In this document: piece after piece, positions 6,809 through 14,671 of the stretch
Position numbering within the stretch: position 1 is the stretch's first letter
Layout of the letters: every line of letters begins with the position of its first letter
Source: JAFDVL01 sp031371805
Lineage (GTDB): Bacteria > Acidobacteriota > Blastocatellia > RBC074
Direction of reading: 5' to 3'
DNA: 20,858 nucleotides
NCBI GenBank assembly: GCA_031371805.1
Contig: JANMKB010000410.1
Location: forward strand, 1 to 20,858
The notes under the pieces: generated by a model
The model's input: only the letters and a program-made list of their open reading frames with translations
Told to the model about the DNA's origin: nothing
Databases searched by the model: none
Program-made: the position numbers and the translations under genes

Positions 6809-7530
6809 TTGAAGAATAGCTTCCCGAAGCGTTCTGGATTATGCGGGTTCGCTTTTTTCATCCCTGAATTGCTCCACATGCTCAGGCGGCGATTTGGTTC
6901 CGCACCGTCCCAGCGATTGAGTTGAATCTTCCATTGATCACCTTTTTTAGGAATAGCATTCAGGCTTTTGAAAGGAATTGCTACTTCCAGAGTCCAGCTA
7001 CGATCCTGATCGGAGATTTGATTAAGCGTCCCCTTGATTGCAGTCTTCAAAAGAATTCCTTCAAGGTTTGGCGTCATGTCGTGTTTTTCAGGATACGAAA
7101 AAAAATAATCGTAAAGCACTCCACGCGCGTTCATCTCGAAGCCAAAATAATGATCTGCTTTCGGATTTGTATTGATGAAAATTTCTACGCAATCGTCTTT
7201 GTAAACCGGGTCATCATGGTTTTCTAAAACAGCCGTGATGTCGTCGTCTTCGCATTCGTAACCAACGTACAGATAATTTTCATCACGCAACAGCTTCACT
7301 GTCGTGCGCTGTTTTTTTCCGGTTTGAAAATCCCACGGAAACATCAAGACGACGGGAACCGCCTGTTTCCAGGCTTTTTCCGTGAGCTTTCCATCCACAG
7401 AAATTTTTTCTTTGGTGGATTTTACTTCGTAGCTGGGAACAGGTGGCAGCCCTGTAATTTCAGTGTATTTATCAGCCAGAGAAGCTGACGCGAAGACTGT
7501 GACGAAAAAAATGGACAATAAAATTTTCAT
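6805..7530 (-). CDS. Secreted carbohydrate-binding family 9-like protein
   Basis: A 241-residue exported protein. MKILLSIFFVTVFASASLA is a Sec signal peptide, probably cleaved before DKYTE. The body matches the CBM9-like/DOMON-like beta-sandwich: an SVDGKLTEKAWKQA opening, TVKLLRDENYLYVGYECED, VYKDDCVEIFINTNP, WTLEVAIPFKSL and a closing ERFGKLFF. In this family the domain binds glycans, or haem in the DOMON branch; which applies here is not visible. The start was placed at ATG 7530 rather than at an in-frame TTG at 7545, because it begins the signal peptide directly. The gene follows the Tat-exported dehydratase at a 42-base distance from the heptamer array, so both may act in extracytoplasmic sugar metabolism (inference). 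Confidence 0.82.
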   Translation of the reverse strand: MKILLSIFFVTVFASASLADKYTEITGLPPVPSYEVKSTKEKISVDGKLTEKAWKQAVPVVLMFPWDFQTGKKQRTTVKLLRDENYLYVGYECEDDDITAVLENHDDPVYKDDCVEIFINTNPKADHYFGFEMNARGVLYDYFFSYPEKHDMTPNLEGILLKTAIKGTLNQISDQDRSWTLEVAIPFKSLNAIPKKGDQWKIQLNRWDGAEPNRRLSMWSNSGMKKANPHNPERFGKLFFK

Positions 7531-7572
7531 AGAGTTACCAGACAACCCATCAGTCGAAATTCAATCTAATTT

Positions 7573-7612
7573 ACCGACCACCGACCACCGACCACCGACC
7601 ACCGACCACCAT
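7573..7612. repeat. Heptamer array, ACCGACC flavour
   Basis: Five perfect tandem copies of ACCGACC (7573-7607) plus a partial sixth. It lies between the stop of the dehydratase gene (7616) and the CBM9-like gene. On the minus strand the unit is GGTCGGT, related to the units at 10732-10890 and 15755-15814. Unlike those, no inverted partner array is seen here. Confidence 0.95.
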
Positions 7613-7615
7613 TTC

Positions 7616-8908
7616 CTACCAGTCAACGACACTGCCATCGTCCGCGTCGTAGCTTTCCTGATTTTTCCAATCGTGACCATACAGATCATTTTTCTTCATC
7701 AATTCTTCATCGAGTTCAATGCCTAAACCGGGGCCAGTCGGCAAATCTAAAAATCCATCACGCACCTTGAACGGGTTTTTGATGTAGCCTTCGCCCAGGC
7801 TGACCTGTTCCTGACACAGGAAGTTCGGAATCGAAGCAGCGATCTGTATTCCTGCTGCTAAAGAAATTGGGCCAAGCGGATTATGGGGGGCGACTGTCGC
7901 ATAAAATGCTTCTGCCATTCCGGCAATAATTTTGACTTCGGTGATGCCACCGGCATGGCAAAGATCAGGCTGCAAAATAATCGAAGCACGTTTTTCAAGA
8001 ATTTCGCGGAAGCCCCATTTCGTGAAAATTCGCTCGCCGGTTGCCAGTGGAATATGCGTAGTTTTTGCCAACTCCGCCATCCCCTCGACATCCTGACAAT
8101 TGATGACTTCTTCAAAGAAAAACGGGTAGTATGGCTCCAGCGCTTTAATCAAAATTTTCGCCGTGCCGGGTTGAATCGCGCCATGAAAATCAATCGCAAG
8201 GTCGCCGTCTTTACCGACAATTTCTTTCAGCGCCGCGAATTTTTCTACGCAATTGTCAATGTATTGCTTGGTTTCGACAGGACGCGCCGGACGATCATTC
8301 AATTTTGCCGGGCCGCATTTGAAAGCGGTGAAGCCTTCGGCTTTCCGTTTTTTGATGTCTTCGGGAGTGCGTGCGTGCGCGTATACACGAATGCGGTCGC
8401 GCGTCGGGCCGCCGAGCAATTCGTAAATTGGAACGCCGAGTAATTTACCTTTCAAGTCCCACAACGCCTGATCAATTCCTGACAGCGCACTGGTCAAAAT
8501 CGGGCCGCCGCGATAAAACGCGTGGCGATAAATTGCCTGCCAGTGATGCGCGACATTGCGCGGGTCTTTGCCAATTAAATACGGCGCAATTTCTTTGACG
8601 GCTTCGGCGCAGGTCAGCGCACGGCCTTCGGTGATGGGTTCACCTAAGCCGTAAATTCCGGCATTGGTGTGAACCTTTAAAAAGAGCCAGCGCGGTTTGA
8701 CAAGGAAGGTTTCCAGCTTCGTAATTTTGACAATTTCCTTAGCTTTCGGAGTCACGCCTTGACCAGCCTGGCGCGGCGCTACGATTTCCTCGGAATGCGC
8801 TTTGGATTTTGTTTGGGCTGTGATAGAAGCTGCGCCAAACGTAGCAGCGACGGCAGATTTCAAGATCGAACGTCGATTAATTTTTGATGGAGTAAGCGGA
8901 GTTTTCAT
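7616..8908 (-). CDS. Galactonate dehydratase-like enolase-superfamily enzyme, Tat-exported
   Basis: A 430-residue mandelate racemase/muconate lactonizing family member. Asp240 and His242 (IDFHG), Glu266 (FFFEE), Glu292 (ATGERI) and His342 (APHNPLGP) each align with Asp183, His185, Glu209, Glu235 and His285 of E. coli DgoD at a constant offset of 57. The metal ligands and acid/base pair are therefore intact. This supports dehydration of a sugar acid to a 2-keto-3-deoxy acid; the exact substrate may differ, since related dehydratases share these residues. The extra N-terminus carries a twin-arginine signal (NRRSILKSAVAATFGAASI), so the enzyme is probably folded in the cytoplasm and exported. 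AAGGA (8915-8919 on the complement) lies six bases before ATG. Related Tat-tagged enzymes are known from sugar-degrading soil bacteria. Confidence 0.85.
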   Translation of the reverse strand: MKTPLTPSKINRRSILKSAVAATFGAASITAQTKSKAHSEEIVAPRQAGQGVTPKAKEIVKITKLETFLVKPRWLFLKVHTNAGIYGLGEPITEGRALTCAEAVKEIAPYLIGKDPRNVAHHWQAIYRHAFYRGGPILTSALSGIDQALWDLKGKLLGVPIYELLGGPTRDRIRVYAHARTPEDIKKRKAEGFTAFKCGPAKLNDRPARPVETKQYIDNCVEKFAALKEIVGKDGDLAIDFHGAIQPGTAKILIKALEPYYPFFFEEVINCQDVEGMAELAKTTHIPLATGERIFTKWGFREILEKRASIILQPDLCHAGGITEVKIIAGMAEAFYATVAPHNPLGPISLAAGIQIAASIPNFLCQEQVSLGEGYIKNPFKVRDGFLDLPTGPGLGIELDEELMKKNDLYGHDWKNQESYDADDGSVVDW

Positions 8909-8933
8909 CGGAGTTCCTTTCTGATTGGTAGTT

Positions 8934-8957
8934 CACGAATGCACGAAAAGGCACGAA
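8934..8957. repeat. Three spaced CACGAA direct repeats upstream of the dehydratase gene
   Basis: CACGAA recurs at 8934, 8942 and 8952 (spacings 8 and 10 bp), 25-45 bp upstream of the start codon. It could be a regulator site or a degenerate interspersed repeat. The rest of the 113-bp gap shows nothing else recognisable. Confidence 0.35.
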
Positions 8958-9021
8958 ATGACCTCAATTAACGAAAGGTTATTTGGCGCGATGAGCTGTG
9001 ATGTATTTCTCTGAAATAAAT

Positions 9022-9357
9022 CTACGCAACAGCGAATTCAGTTTGTCGCCGCAACTCCGGCGATTTAAAACCGAGCACAATTTTATCTTTAGGAATTCCT
9101 GCATCTACTAACTCGTTGGCGATACCGTATTCTGTGCCATCACGTTGAATCCAGATTTTCCCATCAATAATCTCGACGTGAATTAAGCAGCCATGCACAA
9201 GTTTTTTATTTTCACGCCCCATCATCATCACGAGATAACGGTCAGCCTTCTCATCAAATACGGTGACGTTTGTAATCGTGCTGTTCAGATAGCGATGTCC
9301 GGCGTATTCATTTAAAATTTGGCGAATTAACTGGCGTTCGTGTTCCAGGTTATCCAT
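9022..9357 (-). CDS. xisI: XisI family protein (fdxN element excision controlling factor)
   Basis: A 111-residue protein with the XisI pattern: N-terminal MDNLEHERQLIRQIL, then TVFDEKADRYLVMMMG, HGCLIHVEIIDGKIWIQRDG, and C-terminal VLGFKSPELRRQTEFAVA. XisI was named from the Anabaena fdxN excision element and is normally encoded with XisH; the pair is now found as stand-alone two-gene cassettes in many phyla, without known activity. A perfect Shine-Dalgarno AAGGAGGT (9367-9374 on the complement) lies nine bases before the ATG and inside the end of the xisH remnant, so XisI is probably still translated although its partner is broken. Length and both ends are normal. Cyanobacteria are the richest source of the family, so horizontal acquisition is plausible. 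Confidence 0.9.
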   Translation of the reverse strand: MDNLEHERQLIRQILNEYAGHRYLNSTITNVTVFDEKADRYLVMMMGRENKKLVHGCLIHVEIIDGKIWIQRDGTEYGIANELVDAGIPKDKIVLGFKSPELRRQTEFAVA

Positions 9358-9545
9358 TTGATTATTACCTCCTTGTCGGAATCAAAAACGATGAGTGGTA
9401 CTTTGTATTCATCAAGTAAAGCACGTCCTAACTCTTCTTCAAAAACATCATCGTAAATTTCTTCATTTACCGCAAGAAACAAAACTTGCTCAGGGTCTTT
9501 ACGCTTGAGCGCCATCAGGTAGACAAAGAATTGCCCAATAGATGG
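9327..9545 (-). pseudogene. xisH: xisH, 5'-truncated remnant
   Basis: The 72 codons following the alaC stop codon read as the C-terminal half of XisH: IGQFFVYLMALKRKDPEQVL, then FLAVNEEIYDDVFEE and a final PLIVFDSDKEVIIKWI. Complete XisH proteins are about 135-140 residues and begin with a nuclease-like half containing the PD-(D/E)XK-type acidic and Lys residues; that half is absent. The remnant starts abruptly: the TAA of alaC is in the same frame immediately before the first codon. The first available ATG (9515) has no Shine-Dalgarno. The 3' end overlaps xisI by 31 bases as in intact pairs. The most economical explanation is a deletion joining alaC to the middle of xisH. Confidence 0.8.
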
Positions 9546-10724
9546 TTACTCATTAAAAAAAGATTTAATCCCTTGAATCGCCTGCCGTGTGCGTTCTTCA
9601 TTTTCGATTAAGGCAAAGCGGACATACTCATCGCCTGCCTGTCCAAATCCAACGCCGGGAGCACAGGCGACTCTGGCTTTGGAAATTAATTGTTTCGCAA
9701 ATTCCAGTGAACCCATTTTACGATATTCTTCCGGGATTTTTGCCCACACAAACATGGTAGCCATGGGTGGCGTGACTTCCCATCCGGCAGCGTTCAGCCC
9801 CTTGCACAGCACGTCACGGCGGCCCTGATAAACGCTGGCGATTTCTGGTACGAGCGCATCACAATCGCGCAGCGCAATAATCGAAGCAATTTGAATCGGT
9901 TGAAAAATTCCGTAATCAAGGTAACTTTTCAGGCGTGTAATCGCGGCGATGACCTGGGCATTGCCACAAATAAATCCCACGCGCCAGCCCGCCATTGAAT
10001 AGCTTTTCGTCATCGAAAATGTCTCGACGGCGACATCTTTGGCGCCTTCGACTTCAAAAATACTGGGCGCTTTATAGCCATCAAAAACCAAATCGGCGTA
10101 CGCTAAATCGTGAATGATGAGCCAGCCGCGATCTTTGGCGAGGGCGACGGCTTTGACAAAAAAATCTTTCGTCACGCATAACGTAGTCGGATTGTGCGGG
10201 AAGCATAAAACTAAAATCTTGGGTTGTTGCGAAGGCGGATATTCAAGTTTATACAACTGATCCAGCATCGAATCTGCGCCTTCGAGGACGTTGATTCTGA
10301 TAAGTTCACAGCCCGCGATGGTCGCTGCGAAAGAATGAATCGGGTAGCTGGGATCAGGCACAATTACGCGGTCGCCTGGTTCTACGAGAGCCATTACCAA
10401 ATGCGAAAATCCTTCTTTTGAACCAAGCGTCGCAATGGCTTCGGTGTCAGGATCAATATCCGCATTGAAGCGGCGTTTGTACCATTTGGAAATCTCAAGC
10501 CGCAGATTCGGAATACCTTTGGATTGCGAGTAGCGATGGTTTTTCGGATTCCGAGCTGCCTCGACAAGCTTGTCTACAATAGGTTCGGGAGTTGGCAAAT
10601 CAGGATTGCCCATCGAGAAATCAATGATGTCTTCGCCACGCCAACGCGCTTCCATTTTGAGCTGGTGCGTGACGGCAAAAACGTATGGTGGAAGTTTTTC
10701 AATTAATGGAAATCTAAAATTCAT
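9546..10724 (-). CDS. alaC: Alanine transaminase AlaC-type, class I/II aminotransferase
   Basis: A 392-residue PLP enzyme. The segments LPPYVFAVTHQLKMEARWRG, EDIIDFSMGNPD, KEGFSHL and HDLAYADLVFDGYKAPSI closely follow E. coli AlaC (YfdZ). The PLP lysine is Lys240 in SMTKSYSMAGWR, with Asn178 (PHNPT), Asp206, Tyr209 and Arg248 completing the cofactor site; the C-terminal Arg lies in VRFALIENEERTRQ. The expected reaction is pyruvate plus glutamate to alanine plus 2-oxoglutarate; LL-diaminopimelate aminotransferases are near relatives and are less likely. The start follows AlaC alignment, but the ATG has no Shine-Dalgarno: the heptamer array begins seven bases upstream. It diverges from hpt. Downstream it abuts the xisH remnant. 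Confidence 0.9.
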   Translation of the reverse strand: MNFRFPLIEKLPPYVFAVTHQLKMEARWRGEDIIDFSMGNPDLPTPEPIVDKLVEAARNPKNHRYSQSKGIPNLRLEISKWYKRRFNADIDPDTEAIATLGSKEGFSHLVMALVEPGDRVIVPDPSYPIHSFAATIAGCELIRINVLEGADSMLDQLYKLEYPPSQQPKILVLCFPHNPTTLCVTKDFFVKAVALAKDRGWLIIHDLAYADLVFDGYKAPSIFEVEGAKDVAVETFSMTKSYSMAGWRVGFICGNAQVIAAITRLKSYLDYGIFQPIQIASIIALRDCDALVPEIASVYQGRRDVLCKGLNAAGWEVTPPMATMFVWAKIPEEYRKMGSLEFAKQLISKARVACAPGVGFGQAGDEYVRFALIENEERTRQAIQGIKSFFNE

Positions 10725-10731
10725 AAAATAC

Positions 10732-10890
10732 AGTAGTCGGTGATCGGTAAATGCCAGTGGTCAGTAGACAGTGGTCGGTTGTCGGTTTATTTTAGTAAGG
10801 CGTCACTGGATAAATTAACTGACAGGATGCCATGCACAATCAATCAGGATCAACCGAAAACTAATAACCAACCACTGTCTACCGATCACC
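10732..10890. repeat. Divergent inverted heptamer arrays between alaC and hpt
   Basis: Left arm: eight 7-bp units (10732-10787) such as GGTGATC, GACAGTG and two GTCGGTT. Right arm: six units on the complement (10849-10890), including GGTGATC, GGTAGAC and AGTGGTT. The 11-mer GGTGATCGGTA (10739-10749) is exactly inverted at 10880-10890, and a 17-mer (10764-10780) is inverted at 10866-10882 with one mismatch. A roughly 60-bp non-repetitive centre must hold the promoters for both genes. Units run to three bases before the hpt ATG. Confidence 0.85.
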
Positions 10891-10893
10891 ATT

Positions 10894-11439
10894 ATGAACG
10901 AAACAGAATTCAAAAATTCAAGCCTTGAAATTCTCATTCCTGCGGATGTTTTGCAAGCCCGCATCGCCGAACTTGGCGCAGAAATTGCCCGTGATTATGC
11001 GGGCCGGAAACCTTTGCTGGTTTGTGTCCTCAAAGGAGCAATGGTTTTTATGGCGGATTTAATTCGCGCCATTGATTTGCCGCTCCATCTTGATTTCATT
11101 GCGGTCTCAAGTTATGGCGCCGGCACACGCTCGACAGGTGAAGTCAGAATCGTCAAAGACCTTGATGGTGCGGTGGAAGGACACGACTTAATTTTTGTCG
11201 AAGATATTCTTGATACGGGTTTGACCCTGAGTTATTTATTGGAAAATTTCCGGTCACGCGGCGCTGCTTCCATCAGGATTGCCGCGTTGCTCAACAAGCC
11301 TGATCGCCGCAAAGCAAACATCGAATTAGATTATAAAGGGTTCGATATTCCTGATAAATTCGTCGTGGGCTATGGTCTGGATTTCGATGAGCGTTATCGT
11401 AATCTGCCGTACATTGGGGTTGTAAAAAGCGTTGGGTAA
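10894..11439 (+). CDS. hpt: Hypoxanthine phosphoribosyltransferase
   Basis: A 181-residue type I phosphoribosyltransferase that salvages hypoxanthine (and usually guanine) with PRPP to IMP or GMP in the cytoplasm. The PRPP loop is LIFVEDILDTGLT (99-111), with the acidic pair Glu103-Asp104. Also visible are the flexible-loop start VSSYG (71-75), the PPi loop LKGAMVFMADL (46-56) and the purine-binding C-terminal DKFVVGYGLDFDERYRNLP. Length is normal. It belongs functionally to the nucleoside salvage genes that converge on it from the other strand: PNP releases hypoxanthine and guanine, which this enzyme recaptures. Its stop and the stop of the convergent TPR/TonB-C gene are one base apart. Confidence 0.96.
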   Translation: MNETEFKNSSLEILIPADVLQARIAELGAEIARDYAGRKPLLVCVLKGAMVFMADLIRAIDLPLHLDFIAVSSYGAGTRSTGEVRIVKDLDGAVEGHDLIFVEDILDTGLTLSYLLENFRSRGAASIRIAALLNKPDRRKANIELDYKGFDIPDKFVVGYGLDFDERYRNLPYIGVVKSVG

Positions 11440-11440
11440 A

Positions 11441-12646
11441 TTATTTAGTTTTCGATTTTGACCCACCGCTGGATTTGACGTTGAAGGTGATGACACCGCT
11501 GACCTGAACGGGCTGTCCCTCAAATTTAGCCGCCGAAAATACCCACTTTTTGGCCGCCGCCAGGGCTGGGCCAGTAGTTGCCGCCGGGCCATCCAGAATG
11601 CGCGCAAACACCACTTGTCCGGTGGTCGAAATCAATACTTCAACTTTTGCTTTTCCACCTTTAAGCTGCACGATTTCTTGTTTGGAAGCTTTTAATGCAC
11701 CGCGTCCGGGGCCGACAGAAACTGCGCCTCCGGTTGCGCCAACGCCACTTGGAGCCGGGCTTCCATCTTCGGTTTTGACAGGTTTGGGTTTGGCAGTTTT
11801 GACGACAGGTAAAACTGCGCCGGCGCGCGTTAGTGGTTTCCCGCCTTCAAAGGTCGCAAGCATTGGGTCAACCATCTGCTCCTGTTCTTCCTCGGTAGTG
11901 GCAAACTCCCCGATCTGAATTGTCGGTGCGCCAAAATCATTTGTGGCGCCGTCCTTGTGGAATTTGATTGCTTGTCGCAAAGCCTTCAGCGCAGACTTCC
12001 TTTGTTCCTCGGCTTTGGCTTCGTCAATGGCAATTGCTGCTGCTTCAGCGTGCAGGAGGTTTAAAATATTGAAGGCTTCGGCATAATCCGATTTAATCGC
12101 TAAAGCTTTGTTGACGCTGGTTATTCCTGCCGTGACGTGTTCGTTGGCGGTGGCAAATTCTTTATCCGTCATTTTATAAACTGTTTTGCCAGCCAGCAGA
12201 TTGCCGCGTTTGGCAATGATTTCATGCGACTGCCGCCATCGTGTCAGCGCAATCATATACGAGCAAAATGCCTTAACTGAATTTGTCTGACCTGGCAAAT
12301 CTGCGCGGCGTTGAAATAACTCCCGCGCCTGAGCCTGATTGCCGAGTTGGTAAGCGGTCAGTGAGGCATAGCCTAAAGCATCATTATTGGCTGGTTCAAG
12401 CTTGAGCGCCGCCGCAAATTTTTTCGCGGCCTGGTCATATTTTCCTTTACGATAAAGTTGAATGCCCTGCGCGATGTGATCTTTGGCAGTGGCCGGAGGC
12501 GGAGTCGGTGGAGGCAGGTTTTGTACCGTTGCATTTGGTGGTGGATTCGTCGGGGCAGTTTGCCCGAAGCCGGAAAAATTGCGCAGACAACCAACAACTA
12601 AAATAACAACTAAAAAAAATATCCTGGGGGTCGGGCTAATTTTCAT
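11441..12646 (-). CDS. TPR protein with C-terminal TonB-like domain, secreted or lipoprotein
   Basis: About 401 residues from ATG 12646. The N-terminus KISPTPRIFFLVVILVVGC is a signal sequence with a possible lipobox cysteine. A Pro-rich linker follows, then TPR units (AQGIQLYRKGKYDQAAKKFA and the next helix pair, about 55-115). A long helical middle comes next, then a Pro/Gly linker and a C-terminal TonB-type domain (about 333-391: VEVLISTTGQVVFARILDGP, AAAKKWVFSAAKFEGQPVQV). TonB domains contact outer-membrane partners; fused to a TPR and lacking the usual inner-membrane helix plus ExbB/D context, it is more likely a periplasmic interaction module. In-frame ATGs at 12655 and 12676 are alternative starts; none has a clear RBS. 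It follows cdd closely but is not an obvious salvage protein. Confidence 0.78.
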   Translation of the reverse strand: MKISPTPRIFFLVVILVVGCLRNFSGFGQTAPTNPPPNATVQNLPPPTPPPATAKDHIAQGIQLYRKGKYDQAAKKFAAALKLEPANNDALGYASLTAYQLGNQAQARELFQRRADLPGQTNSVKAFCSYMIALTRWRQSHEIIAKRGNLLAGKTVYKMTDKEFATANEHVTAGITSVNKALAIKSDYAEAFNILNLLHAEAAAIAIDEAKAEEQRKSALKALRQAIKFHKDGATNDFGAPTIQIGEFATTEEEQEQMVDPMLATFEGGKPLTRAGAVLPVVKTAKPKPVKTEDGSPAPSGVGATGGAVSVGPGRGALKASKQEIVQLKGGKAKVEVLISTTGQVVFARILDGPAATTGPALAAAKKWVFSAAKFEGQPVQVSGVITFNVKSSGGSKSKTK

Positions 12647-12695
12647 AAAATTCATTTCGTCAGAGTTCATTATCATCAGTGACTAAATTCTTTGC

Positions 12696-13088
12696 CTACA
12701 AATAACTCCGATTGAAGGGAATTGGCAATAGCTCAACTATTGTTACGATTTCGGTCTGACCTTGTAAGTTCGCCATTAACACCTCCGCATCAGGCGCAAA
12801 TAAATCAGAAATCACCTGACGGCAGGCTCCGCACGGGCGCACCGGATAGGGCGCATCGGCGATGACGGCAATTCGTTGGAAGTCGTGGACACCTTCAGAA
12901 ATAGCTTTAAAAATGGCGATGCGCTCAGCGCACATAGACAACCCATAGCTCGAATTTTCAACATTGCAGCCCGTGAAAACTCGTCCGTCGGCGGCTTCAA
13001 GCGCGGCTCCAACTTTGAAATTTGAATACGGCGCATGCGCGAATTCGCGGGCAAGATGGGCGATATCAATTAACTCGTTACTGGTCAC
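12696..13088 (-). CDS. cdd: Cytidine deaminase
   Basis: A 130-residue zinc enzyme, the homotetrameric short form, converting cytidine and deoxycytidine to uridine and deoxyuridine. The signature is complete: FTGCNVENSSYGLSMCAERI with Cys53 and Glu55 (zinc ligand and proton shuttle), then PCGACRQV with Cys86 and Cys89. YSNFKVGAAL is the substrate-binding N-terminal motif. The start is GTG at 13088, whose G is also the last base of the TAG of udk (TAGTG), so translation is coupled. The product uridine can feed uridine kinase or a phosphorylase. Confidence 0.95.
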   Translation of the reverse strand: MTSNELIDIAHLAREFAHAPYSNFKVGAALEAADGRVFTGCNVENSSYGLSMCAERIAIFKAISEGVHDFQRIAVIADAPYPVRPCGACRQVISDLFAPDAEVLMANLQGQTEIVTIVELLPIPFNRSYL

Positions 13089-13717
13089 TAAATGGTCACC
13101 TTCGTTAATTCTTTTTCGATTTGAGCGTGGATTTTTCCCGTAATCAAATCAATTCCGACTTCGTTGTAGCCGCCTTCAGGAATGATGACATCGGCAAAGC
13201 GTTTGGATGGCTCGACAAATTGCAGGTGCATCGGGCGCACTGTGTCGAGGTATTGCCCGATGACCGATTCAACCGTCCGTCCGCGCTCGGCGACATCACG
13301 CTGGAGGCGGCGAATAAAGCGCAAATCGTCCGCCGTCTCGACAAATATTTTCACGTCCATGGATTCACGCAACCGTGCGTCATTAAAAATCAGGATGCCT
13401 TCGACAATGACAATTTGTTTAGGCGTGACGTGTTTGGTTTCAACTTTCCGTGCGTGGACAGTGTAATCATAAATCGGCATCTCAATCGCTTCGCCGGCTT
13501 TCAGTGCCCGCAAATGGTTTGCAAACAAATCATTGTCGAGTGCGTCAGGATGATCGAAATTTACGTTTTTGCGCAGGCTTAGCGGCATATCGCCGAGGTT
13601 GCGATAATAACTGTCCTGCGGAAAATACACGACGTGTTCCTGCGGCACATTTTCCAGAATCCGCCGTGCCACAGTAGTTTTCCCGGAGCCAGTGCCACCA
13701 CAAATGCCAATGATCAT
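13088..13717 (-). CDS. udk: Uridine kinase
   Basis: A 209-residue P-loop kinase phosphorylating uridine and cytidine to UMP and CMP. Walker A is GGTGSGKTT (7-15). Further family motifs are VYFPQDSYYRNL, VNFDHPDALDNDLF, IYDYTVHAR, IVIVEGILIFND and RFIRRLQRDVAERGRT, then PSKRFADVIIPEGGYN at the C-terminus. All catalytic landmarks are present and the length is normal. It overlaps cdd by one base. The start has no Shine-Dalgarno: a heptamer array ends three bases before the ATG. Confidence 0.96.
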   Translation of the reverse strand: MIIGICGGTGSGKTTVARRILENVPQEHVVYFPQDSYYRNLGDMPLSLRKNVNFDHPDALDNDLFANHLRALKAGEAIEMPIYDYTVHARKVETKHVTPKQIVIVEGILIFNDARLRESMDVKIFVETADDLRFIRRLQRDVAERGRTVESVIGQYLDTVRPMHLQFVEPSKRFADVIIPEGGYNEVGIDLITGKIHAQIEKELTKVTI

Positions 13718-13720
13718 AAT

Positions 13721-13841
13721 TTGGGTTTGGTCTTTGATTTTTGGACTTTGGTTTGTTTTCCTGTGCGTAAGCTTTTAAGCGGATAGCAAGCTGCCACTTT
13801 ATCAAAAAAACAAAGATCAAAGCCCTAGGACCAAAGACCAA
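13721..13841. repeat. Inverted heptamer arrays, TGGTCTT flavour
   Basis: Left arm: five 7-bp units (13721-13755) such as TGGTCTT, TGGACTT and TGATTTT. Right arm: at least four units on the complement (13814-13841) such as TTGGTCT, TTGGTCC and TTGATCT. About 58 bp of non-repetitive sequence separates the arms. The arrays occupy the gap from three bases after the stop of the PNP gene to three bases before the start of udk. Confidence 0.8.
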
Positions 13842-13843
13842 TT

Positions 13844-14668
13844 TTAAAGATAAGAAATTACCTTTTTCAATAAGGCAATAAAATCGTCTGCCACTTCTTT
13901 GCCTGCCTGCATCACTTCGGCGTGATTGATTGGTTGATCCAGGACTCCCGCCGCCGCATTGCTGATGAGCGAAATGCCGAGTGTTTTCATGCCCATCTGG
14001 TTTGCCACAATCGCTTCCGGCACAGTGGACATCCCGACCGCATCGCCGCCCAGGGCGCGCAGCATGCGAATTTCGGCAGGCGTCTCATAATTCGGCCCCT
14101 GGAGCGCAAGATAAACTCCTGACTCAAGTCGCAGTCCGATTTCAGTCGCGCATTTTTGCGCGAGGCGCTGATATTCGCGGGCATAAACTTCGGTCATATC
14201 AGGGAAGCGAGCGCCGAGCCGGTCATCGTGTTTTCCTCGCAACGGGCTTTGAAACATCATGTTGACGTGATCTGAAATCAGCATTAAAGCTCCCGCATGA
14301 AAATTCGGATTAATGCCACCCGCCGCATTTGTGAGGATTAATTTTTTTACCCCCATTACGCCAAAAGCGCGAATCGGCAACGTCACCTCATCCAGCGAAT
14401 AGCCTTCGTAGTAATGAAACCGCCCCTGCATCACCGCGACAGTTTTATGTTCGAGTTGCCCGATGACCAAATGACCGGAATGTCCCTCGACCGTGGAGCG
14501 CACGAAATCAGGAATGTCTGTGTACGGCAGGCTGATTTTATCTTCGAGCGTTTCAGCAAATGCGCCCAGCCCTGAGCCAAGTACAACGGCGATGTCAATG
14601 GGGCGTGCGATTTGGGATTGGATGTAATGCGCCGAAGCCTGGGCGCGGTCAAAAATTGATGAAATCAT
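13844..14668 (-). CDS. punA: Purine nucleoside phosphorylase (trimeric, class I)
   Basis: A 274-residue enzyme cleaving (deoxy)inosine and guanosine with phosphate to the base and (deoxy)ribose 1-phosphate. Residues equivalent to the human PNP site are all present: Ser32 (LGSGLG), His85 (QGRFHYYEG), Glu195 (GPNYETPAE), Met213 (VGMSTVPE) and Asn237 (SLISNAAAG). The Glu/Asn pair indicates a 6-oxopurine specificity rather than adenosine. TNAAGGIN is the phosphate/sugar segment. It lies between the permease and udk, with heptamer arrays on both sides and no Shine-Dalgarno before the ATG. Hypoxanthine and guanine produced here are the substrates of hpt. Confidence 0.96.
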   Translation of the reverse strand: MISSIFDRAQASAHYIQSQIARPIDIAVVLGSGLGAFAETLEDKISLPYTDIPDFVRSTVEGHSGHLVIGQLEHKTVAVMQGRFHYYEGYSLDEVTLPIRAFGVMGVKKLILTNAAGGINPNFHAGALMLISDHVNMMFQSPLRGKHDDRLGARFPDMTEVYAREYQRLAQKCATEIGLRLESGVYLALQGPNYETPAEIRMLRALGGDAVGMSTVPEAIVANQMGMKTLGISLISNAAAGVLDQPINHAEVMQAGKEVADDFIALLKKVISYL

Positions 14669-14671
14669 ATT

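Noticed and set aside
7573..7612. CRISPR array
   Set aside because: The repeat unit is 7 bp with no spacers, and no cas genes are present.
7883..8443. 186-codon plus-strand frame
   Set aside because: Entirely antisense to the dehydratase gene, whose catalytic motifs are intact; no family features.
13121..13582. 153-codon plus-strand frame
   Set aside because: Antisense to uridine kinase, which shows all of its motifs; coding is on the minus strand.
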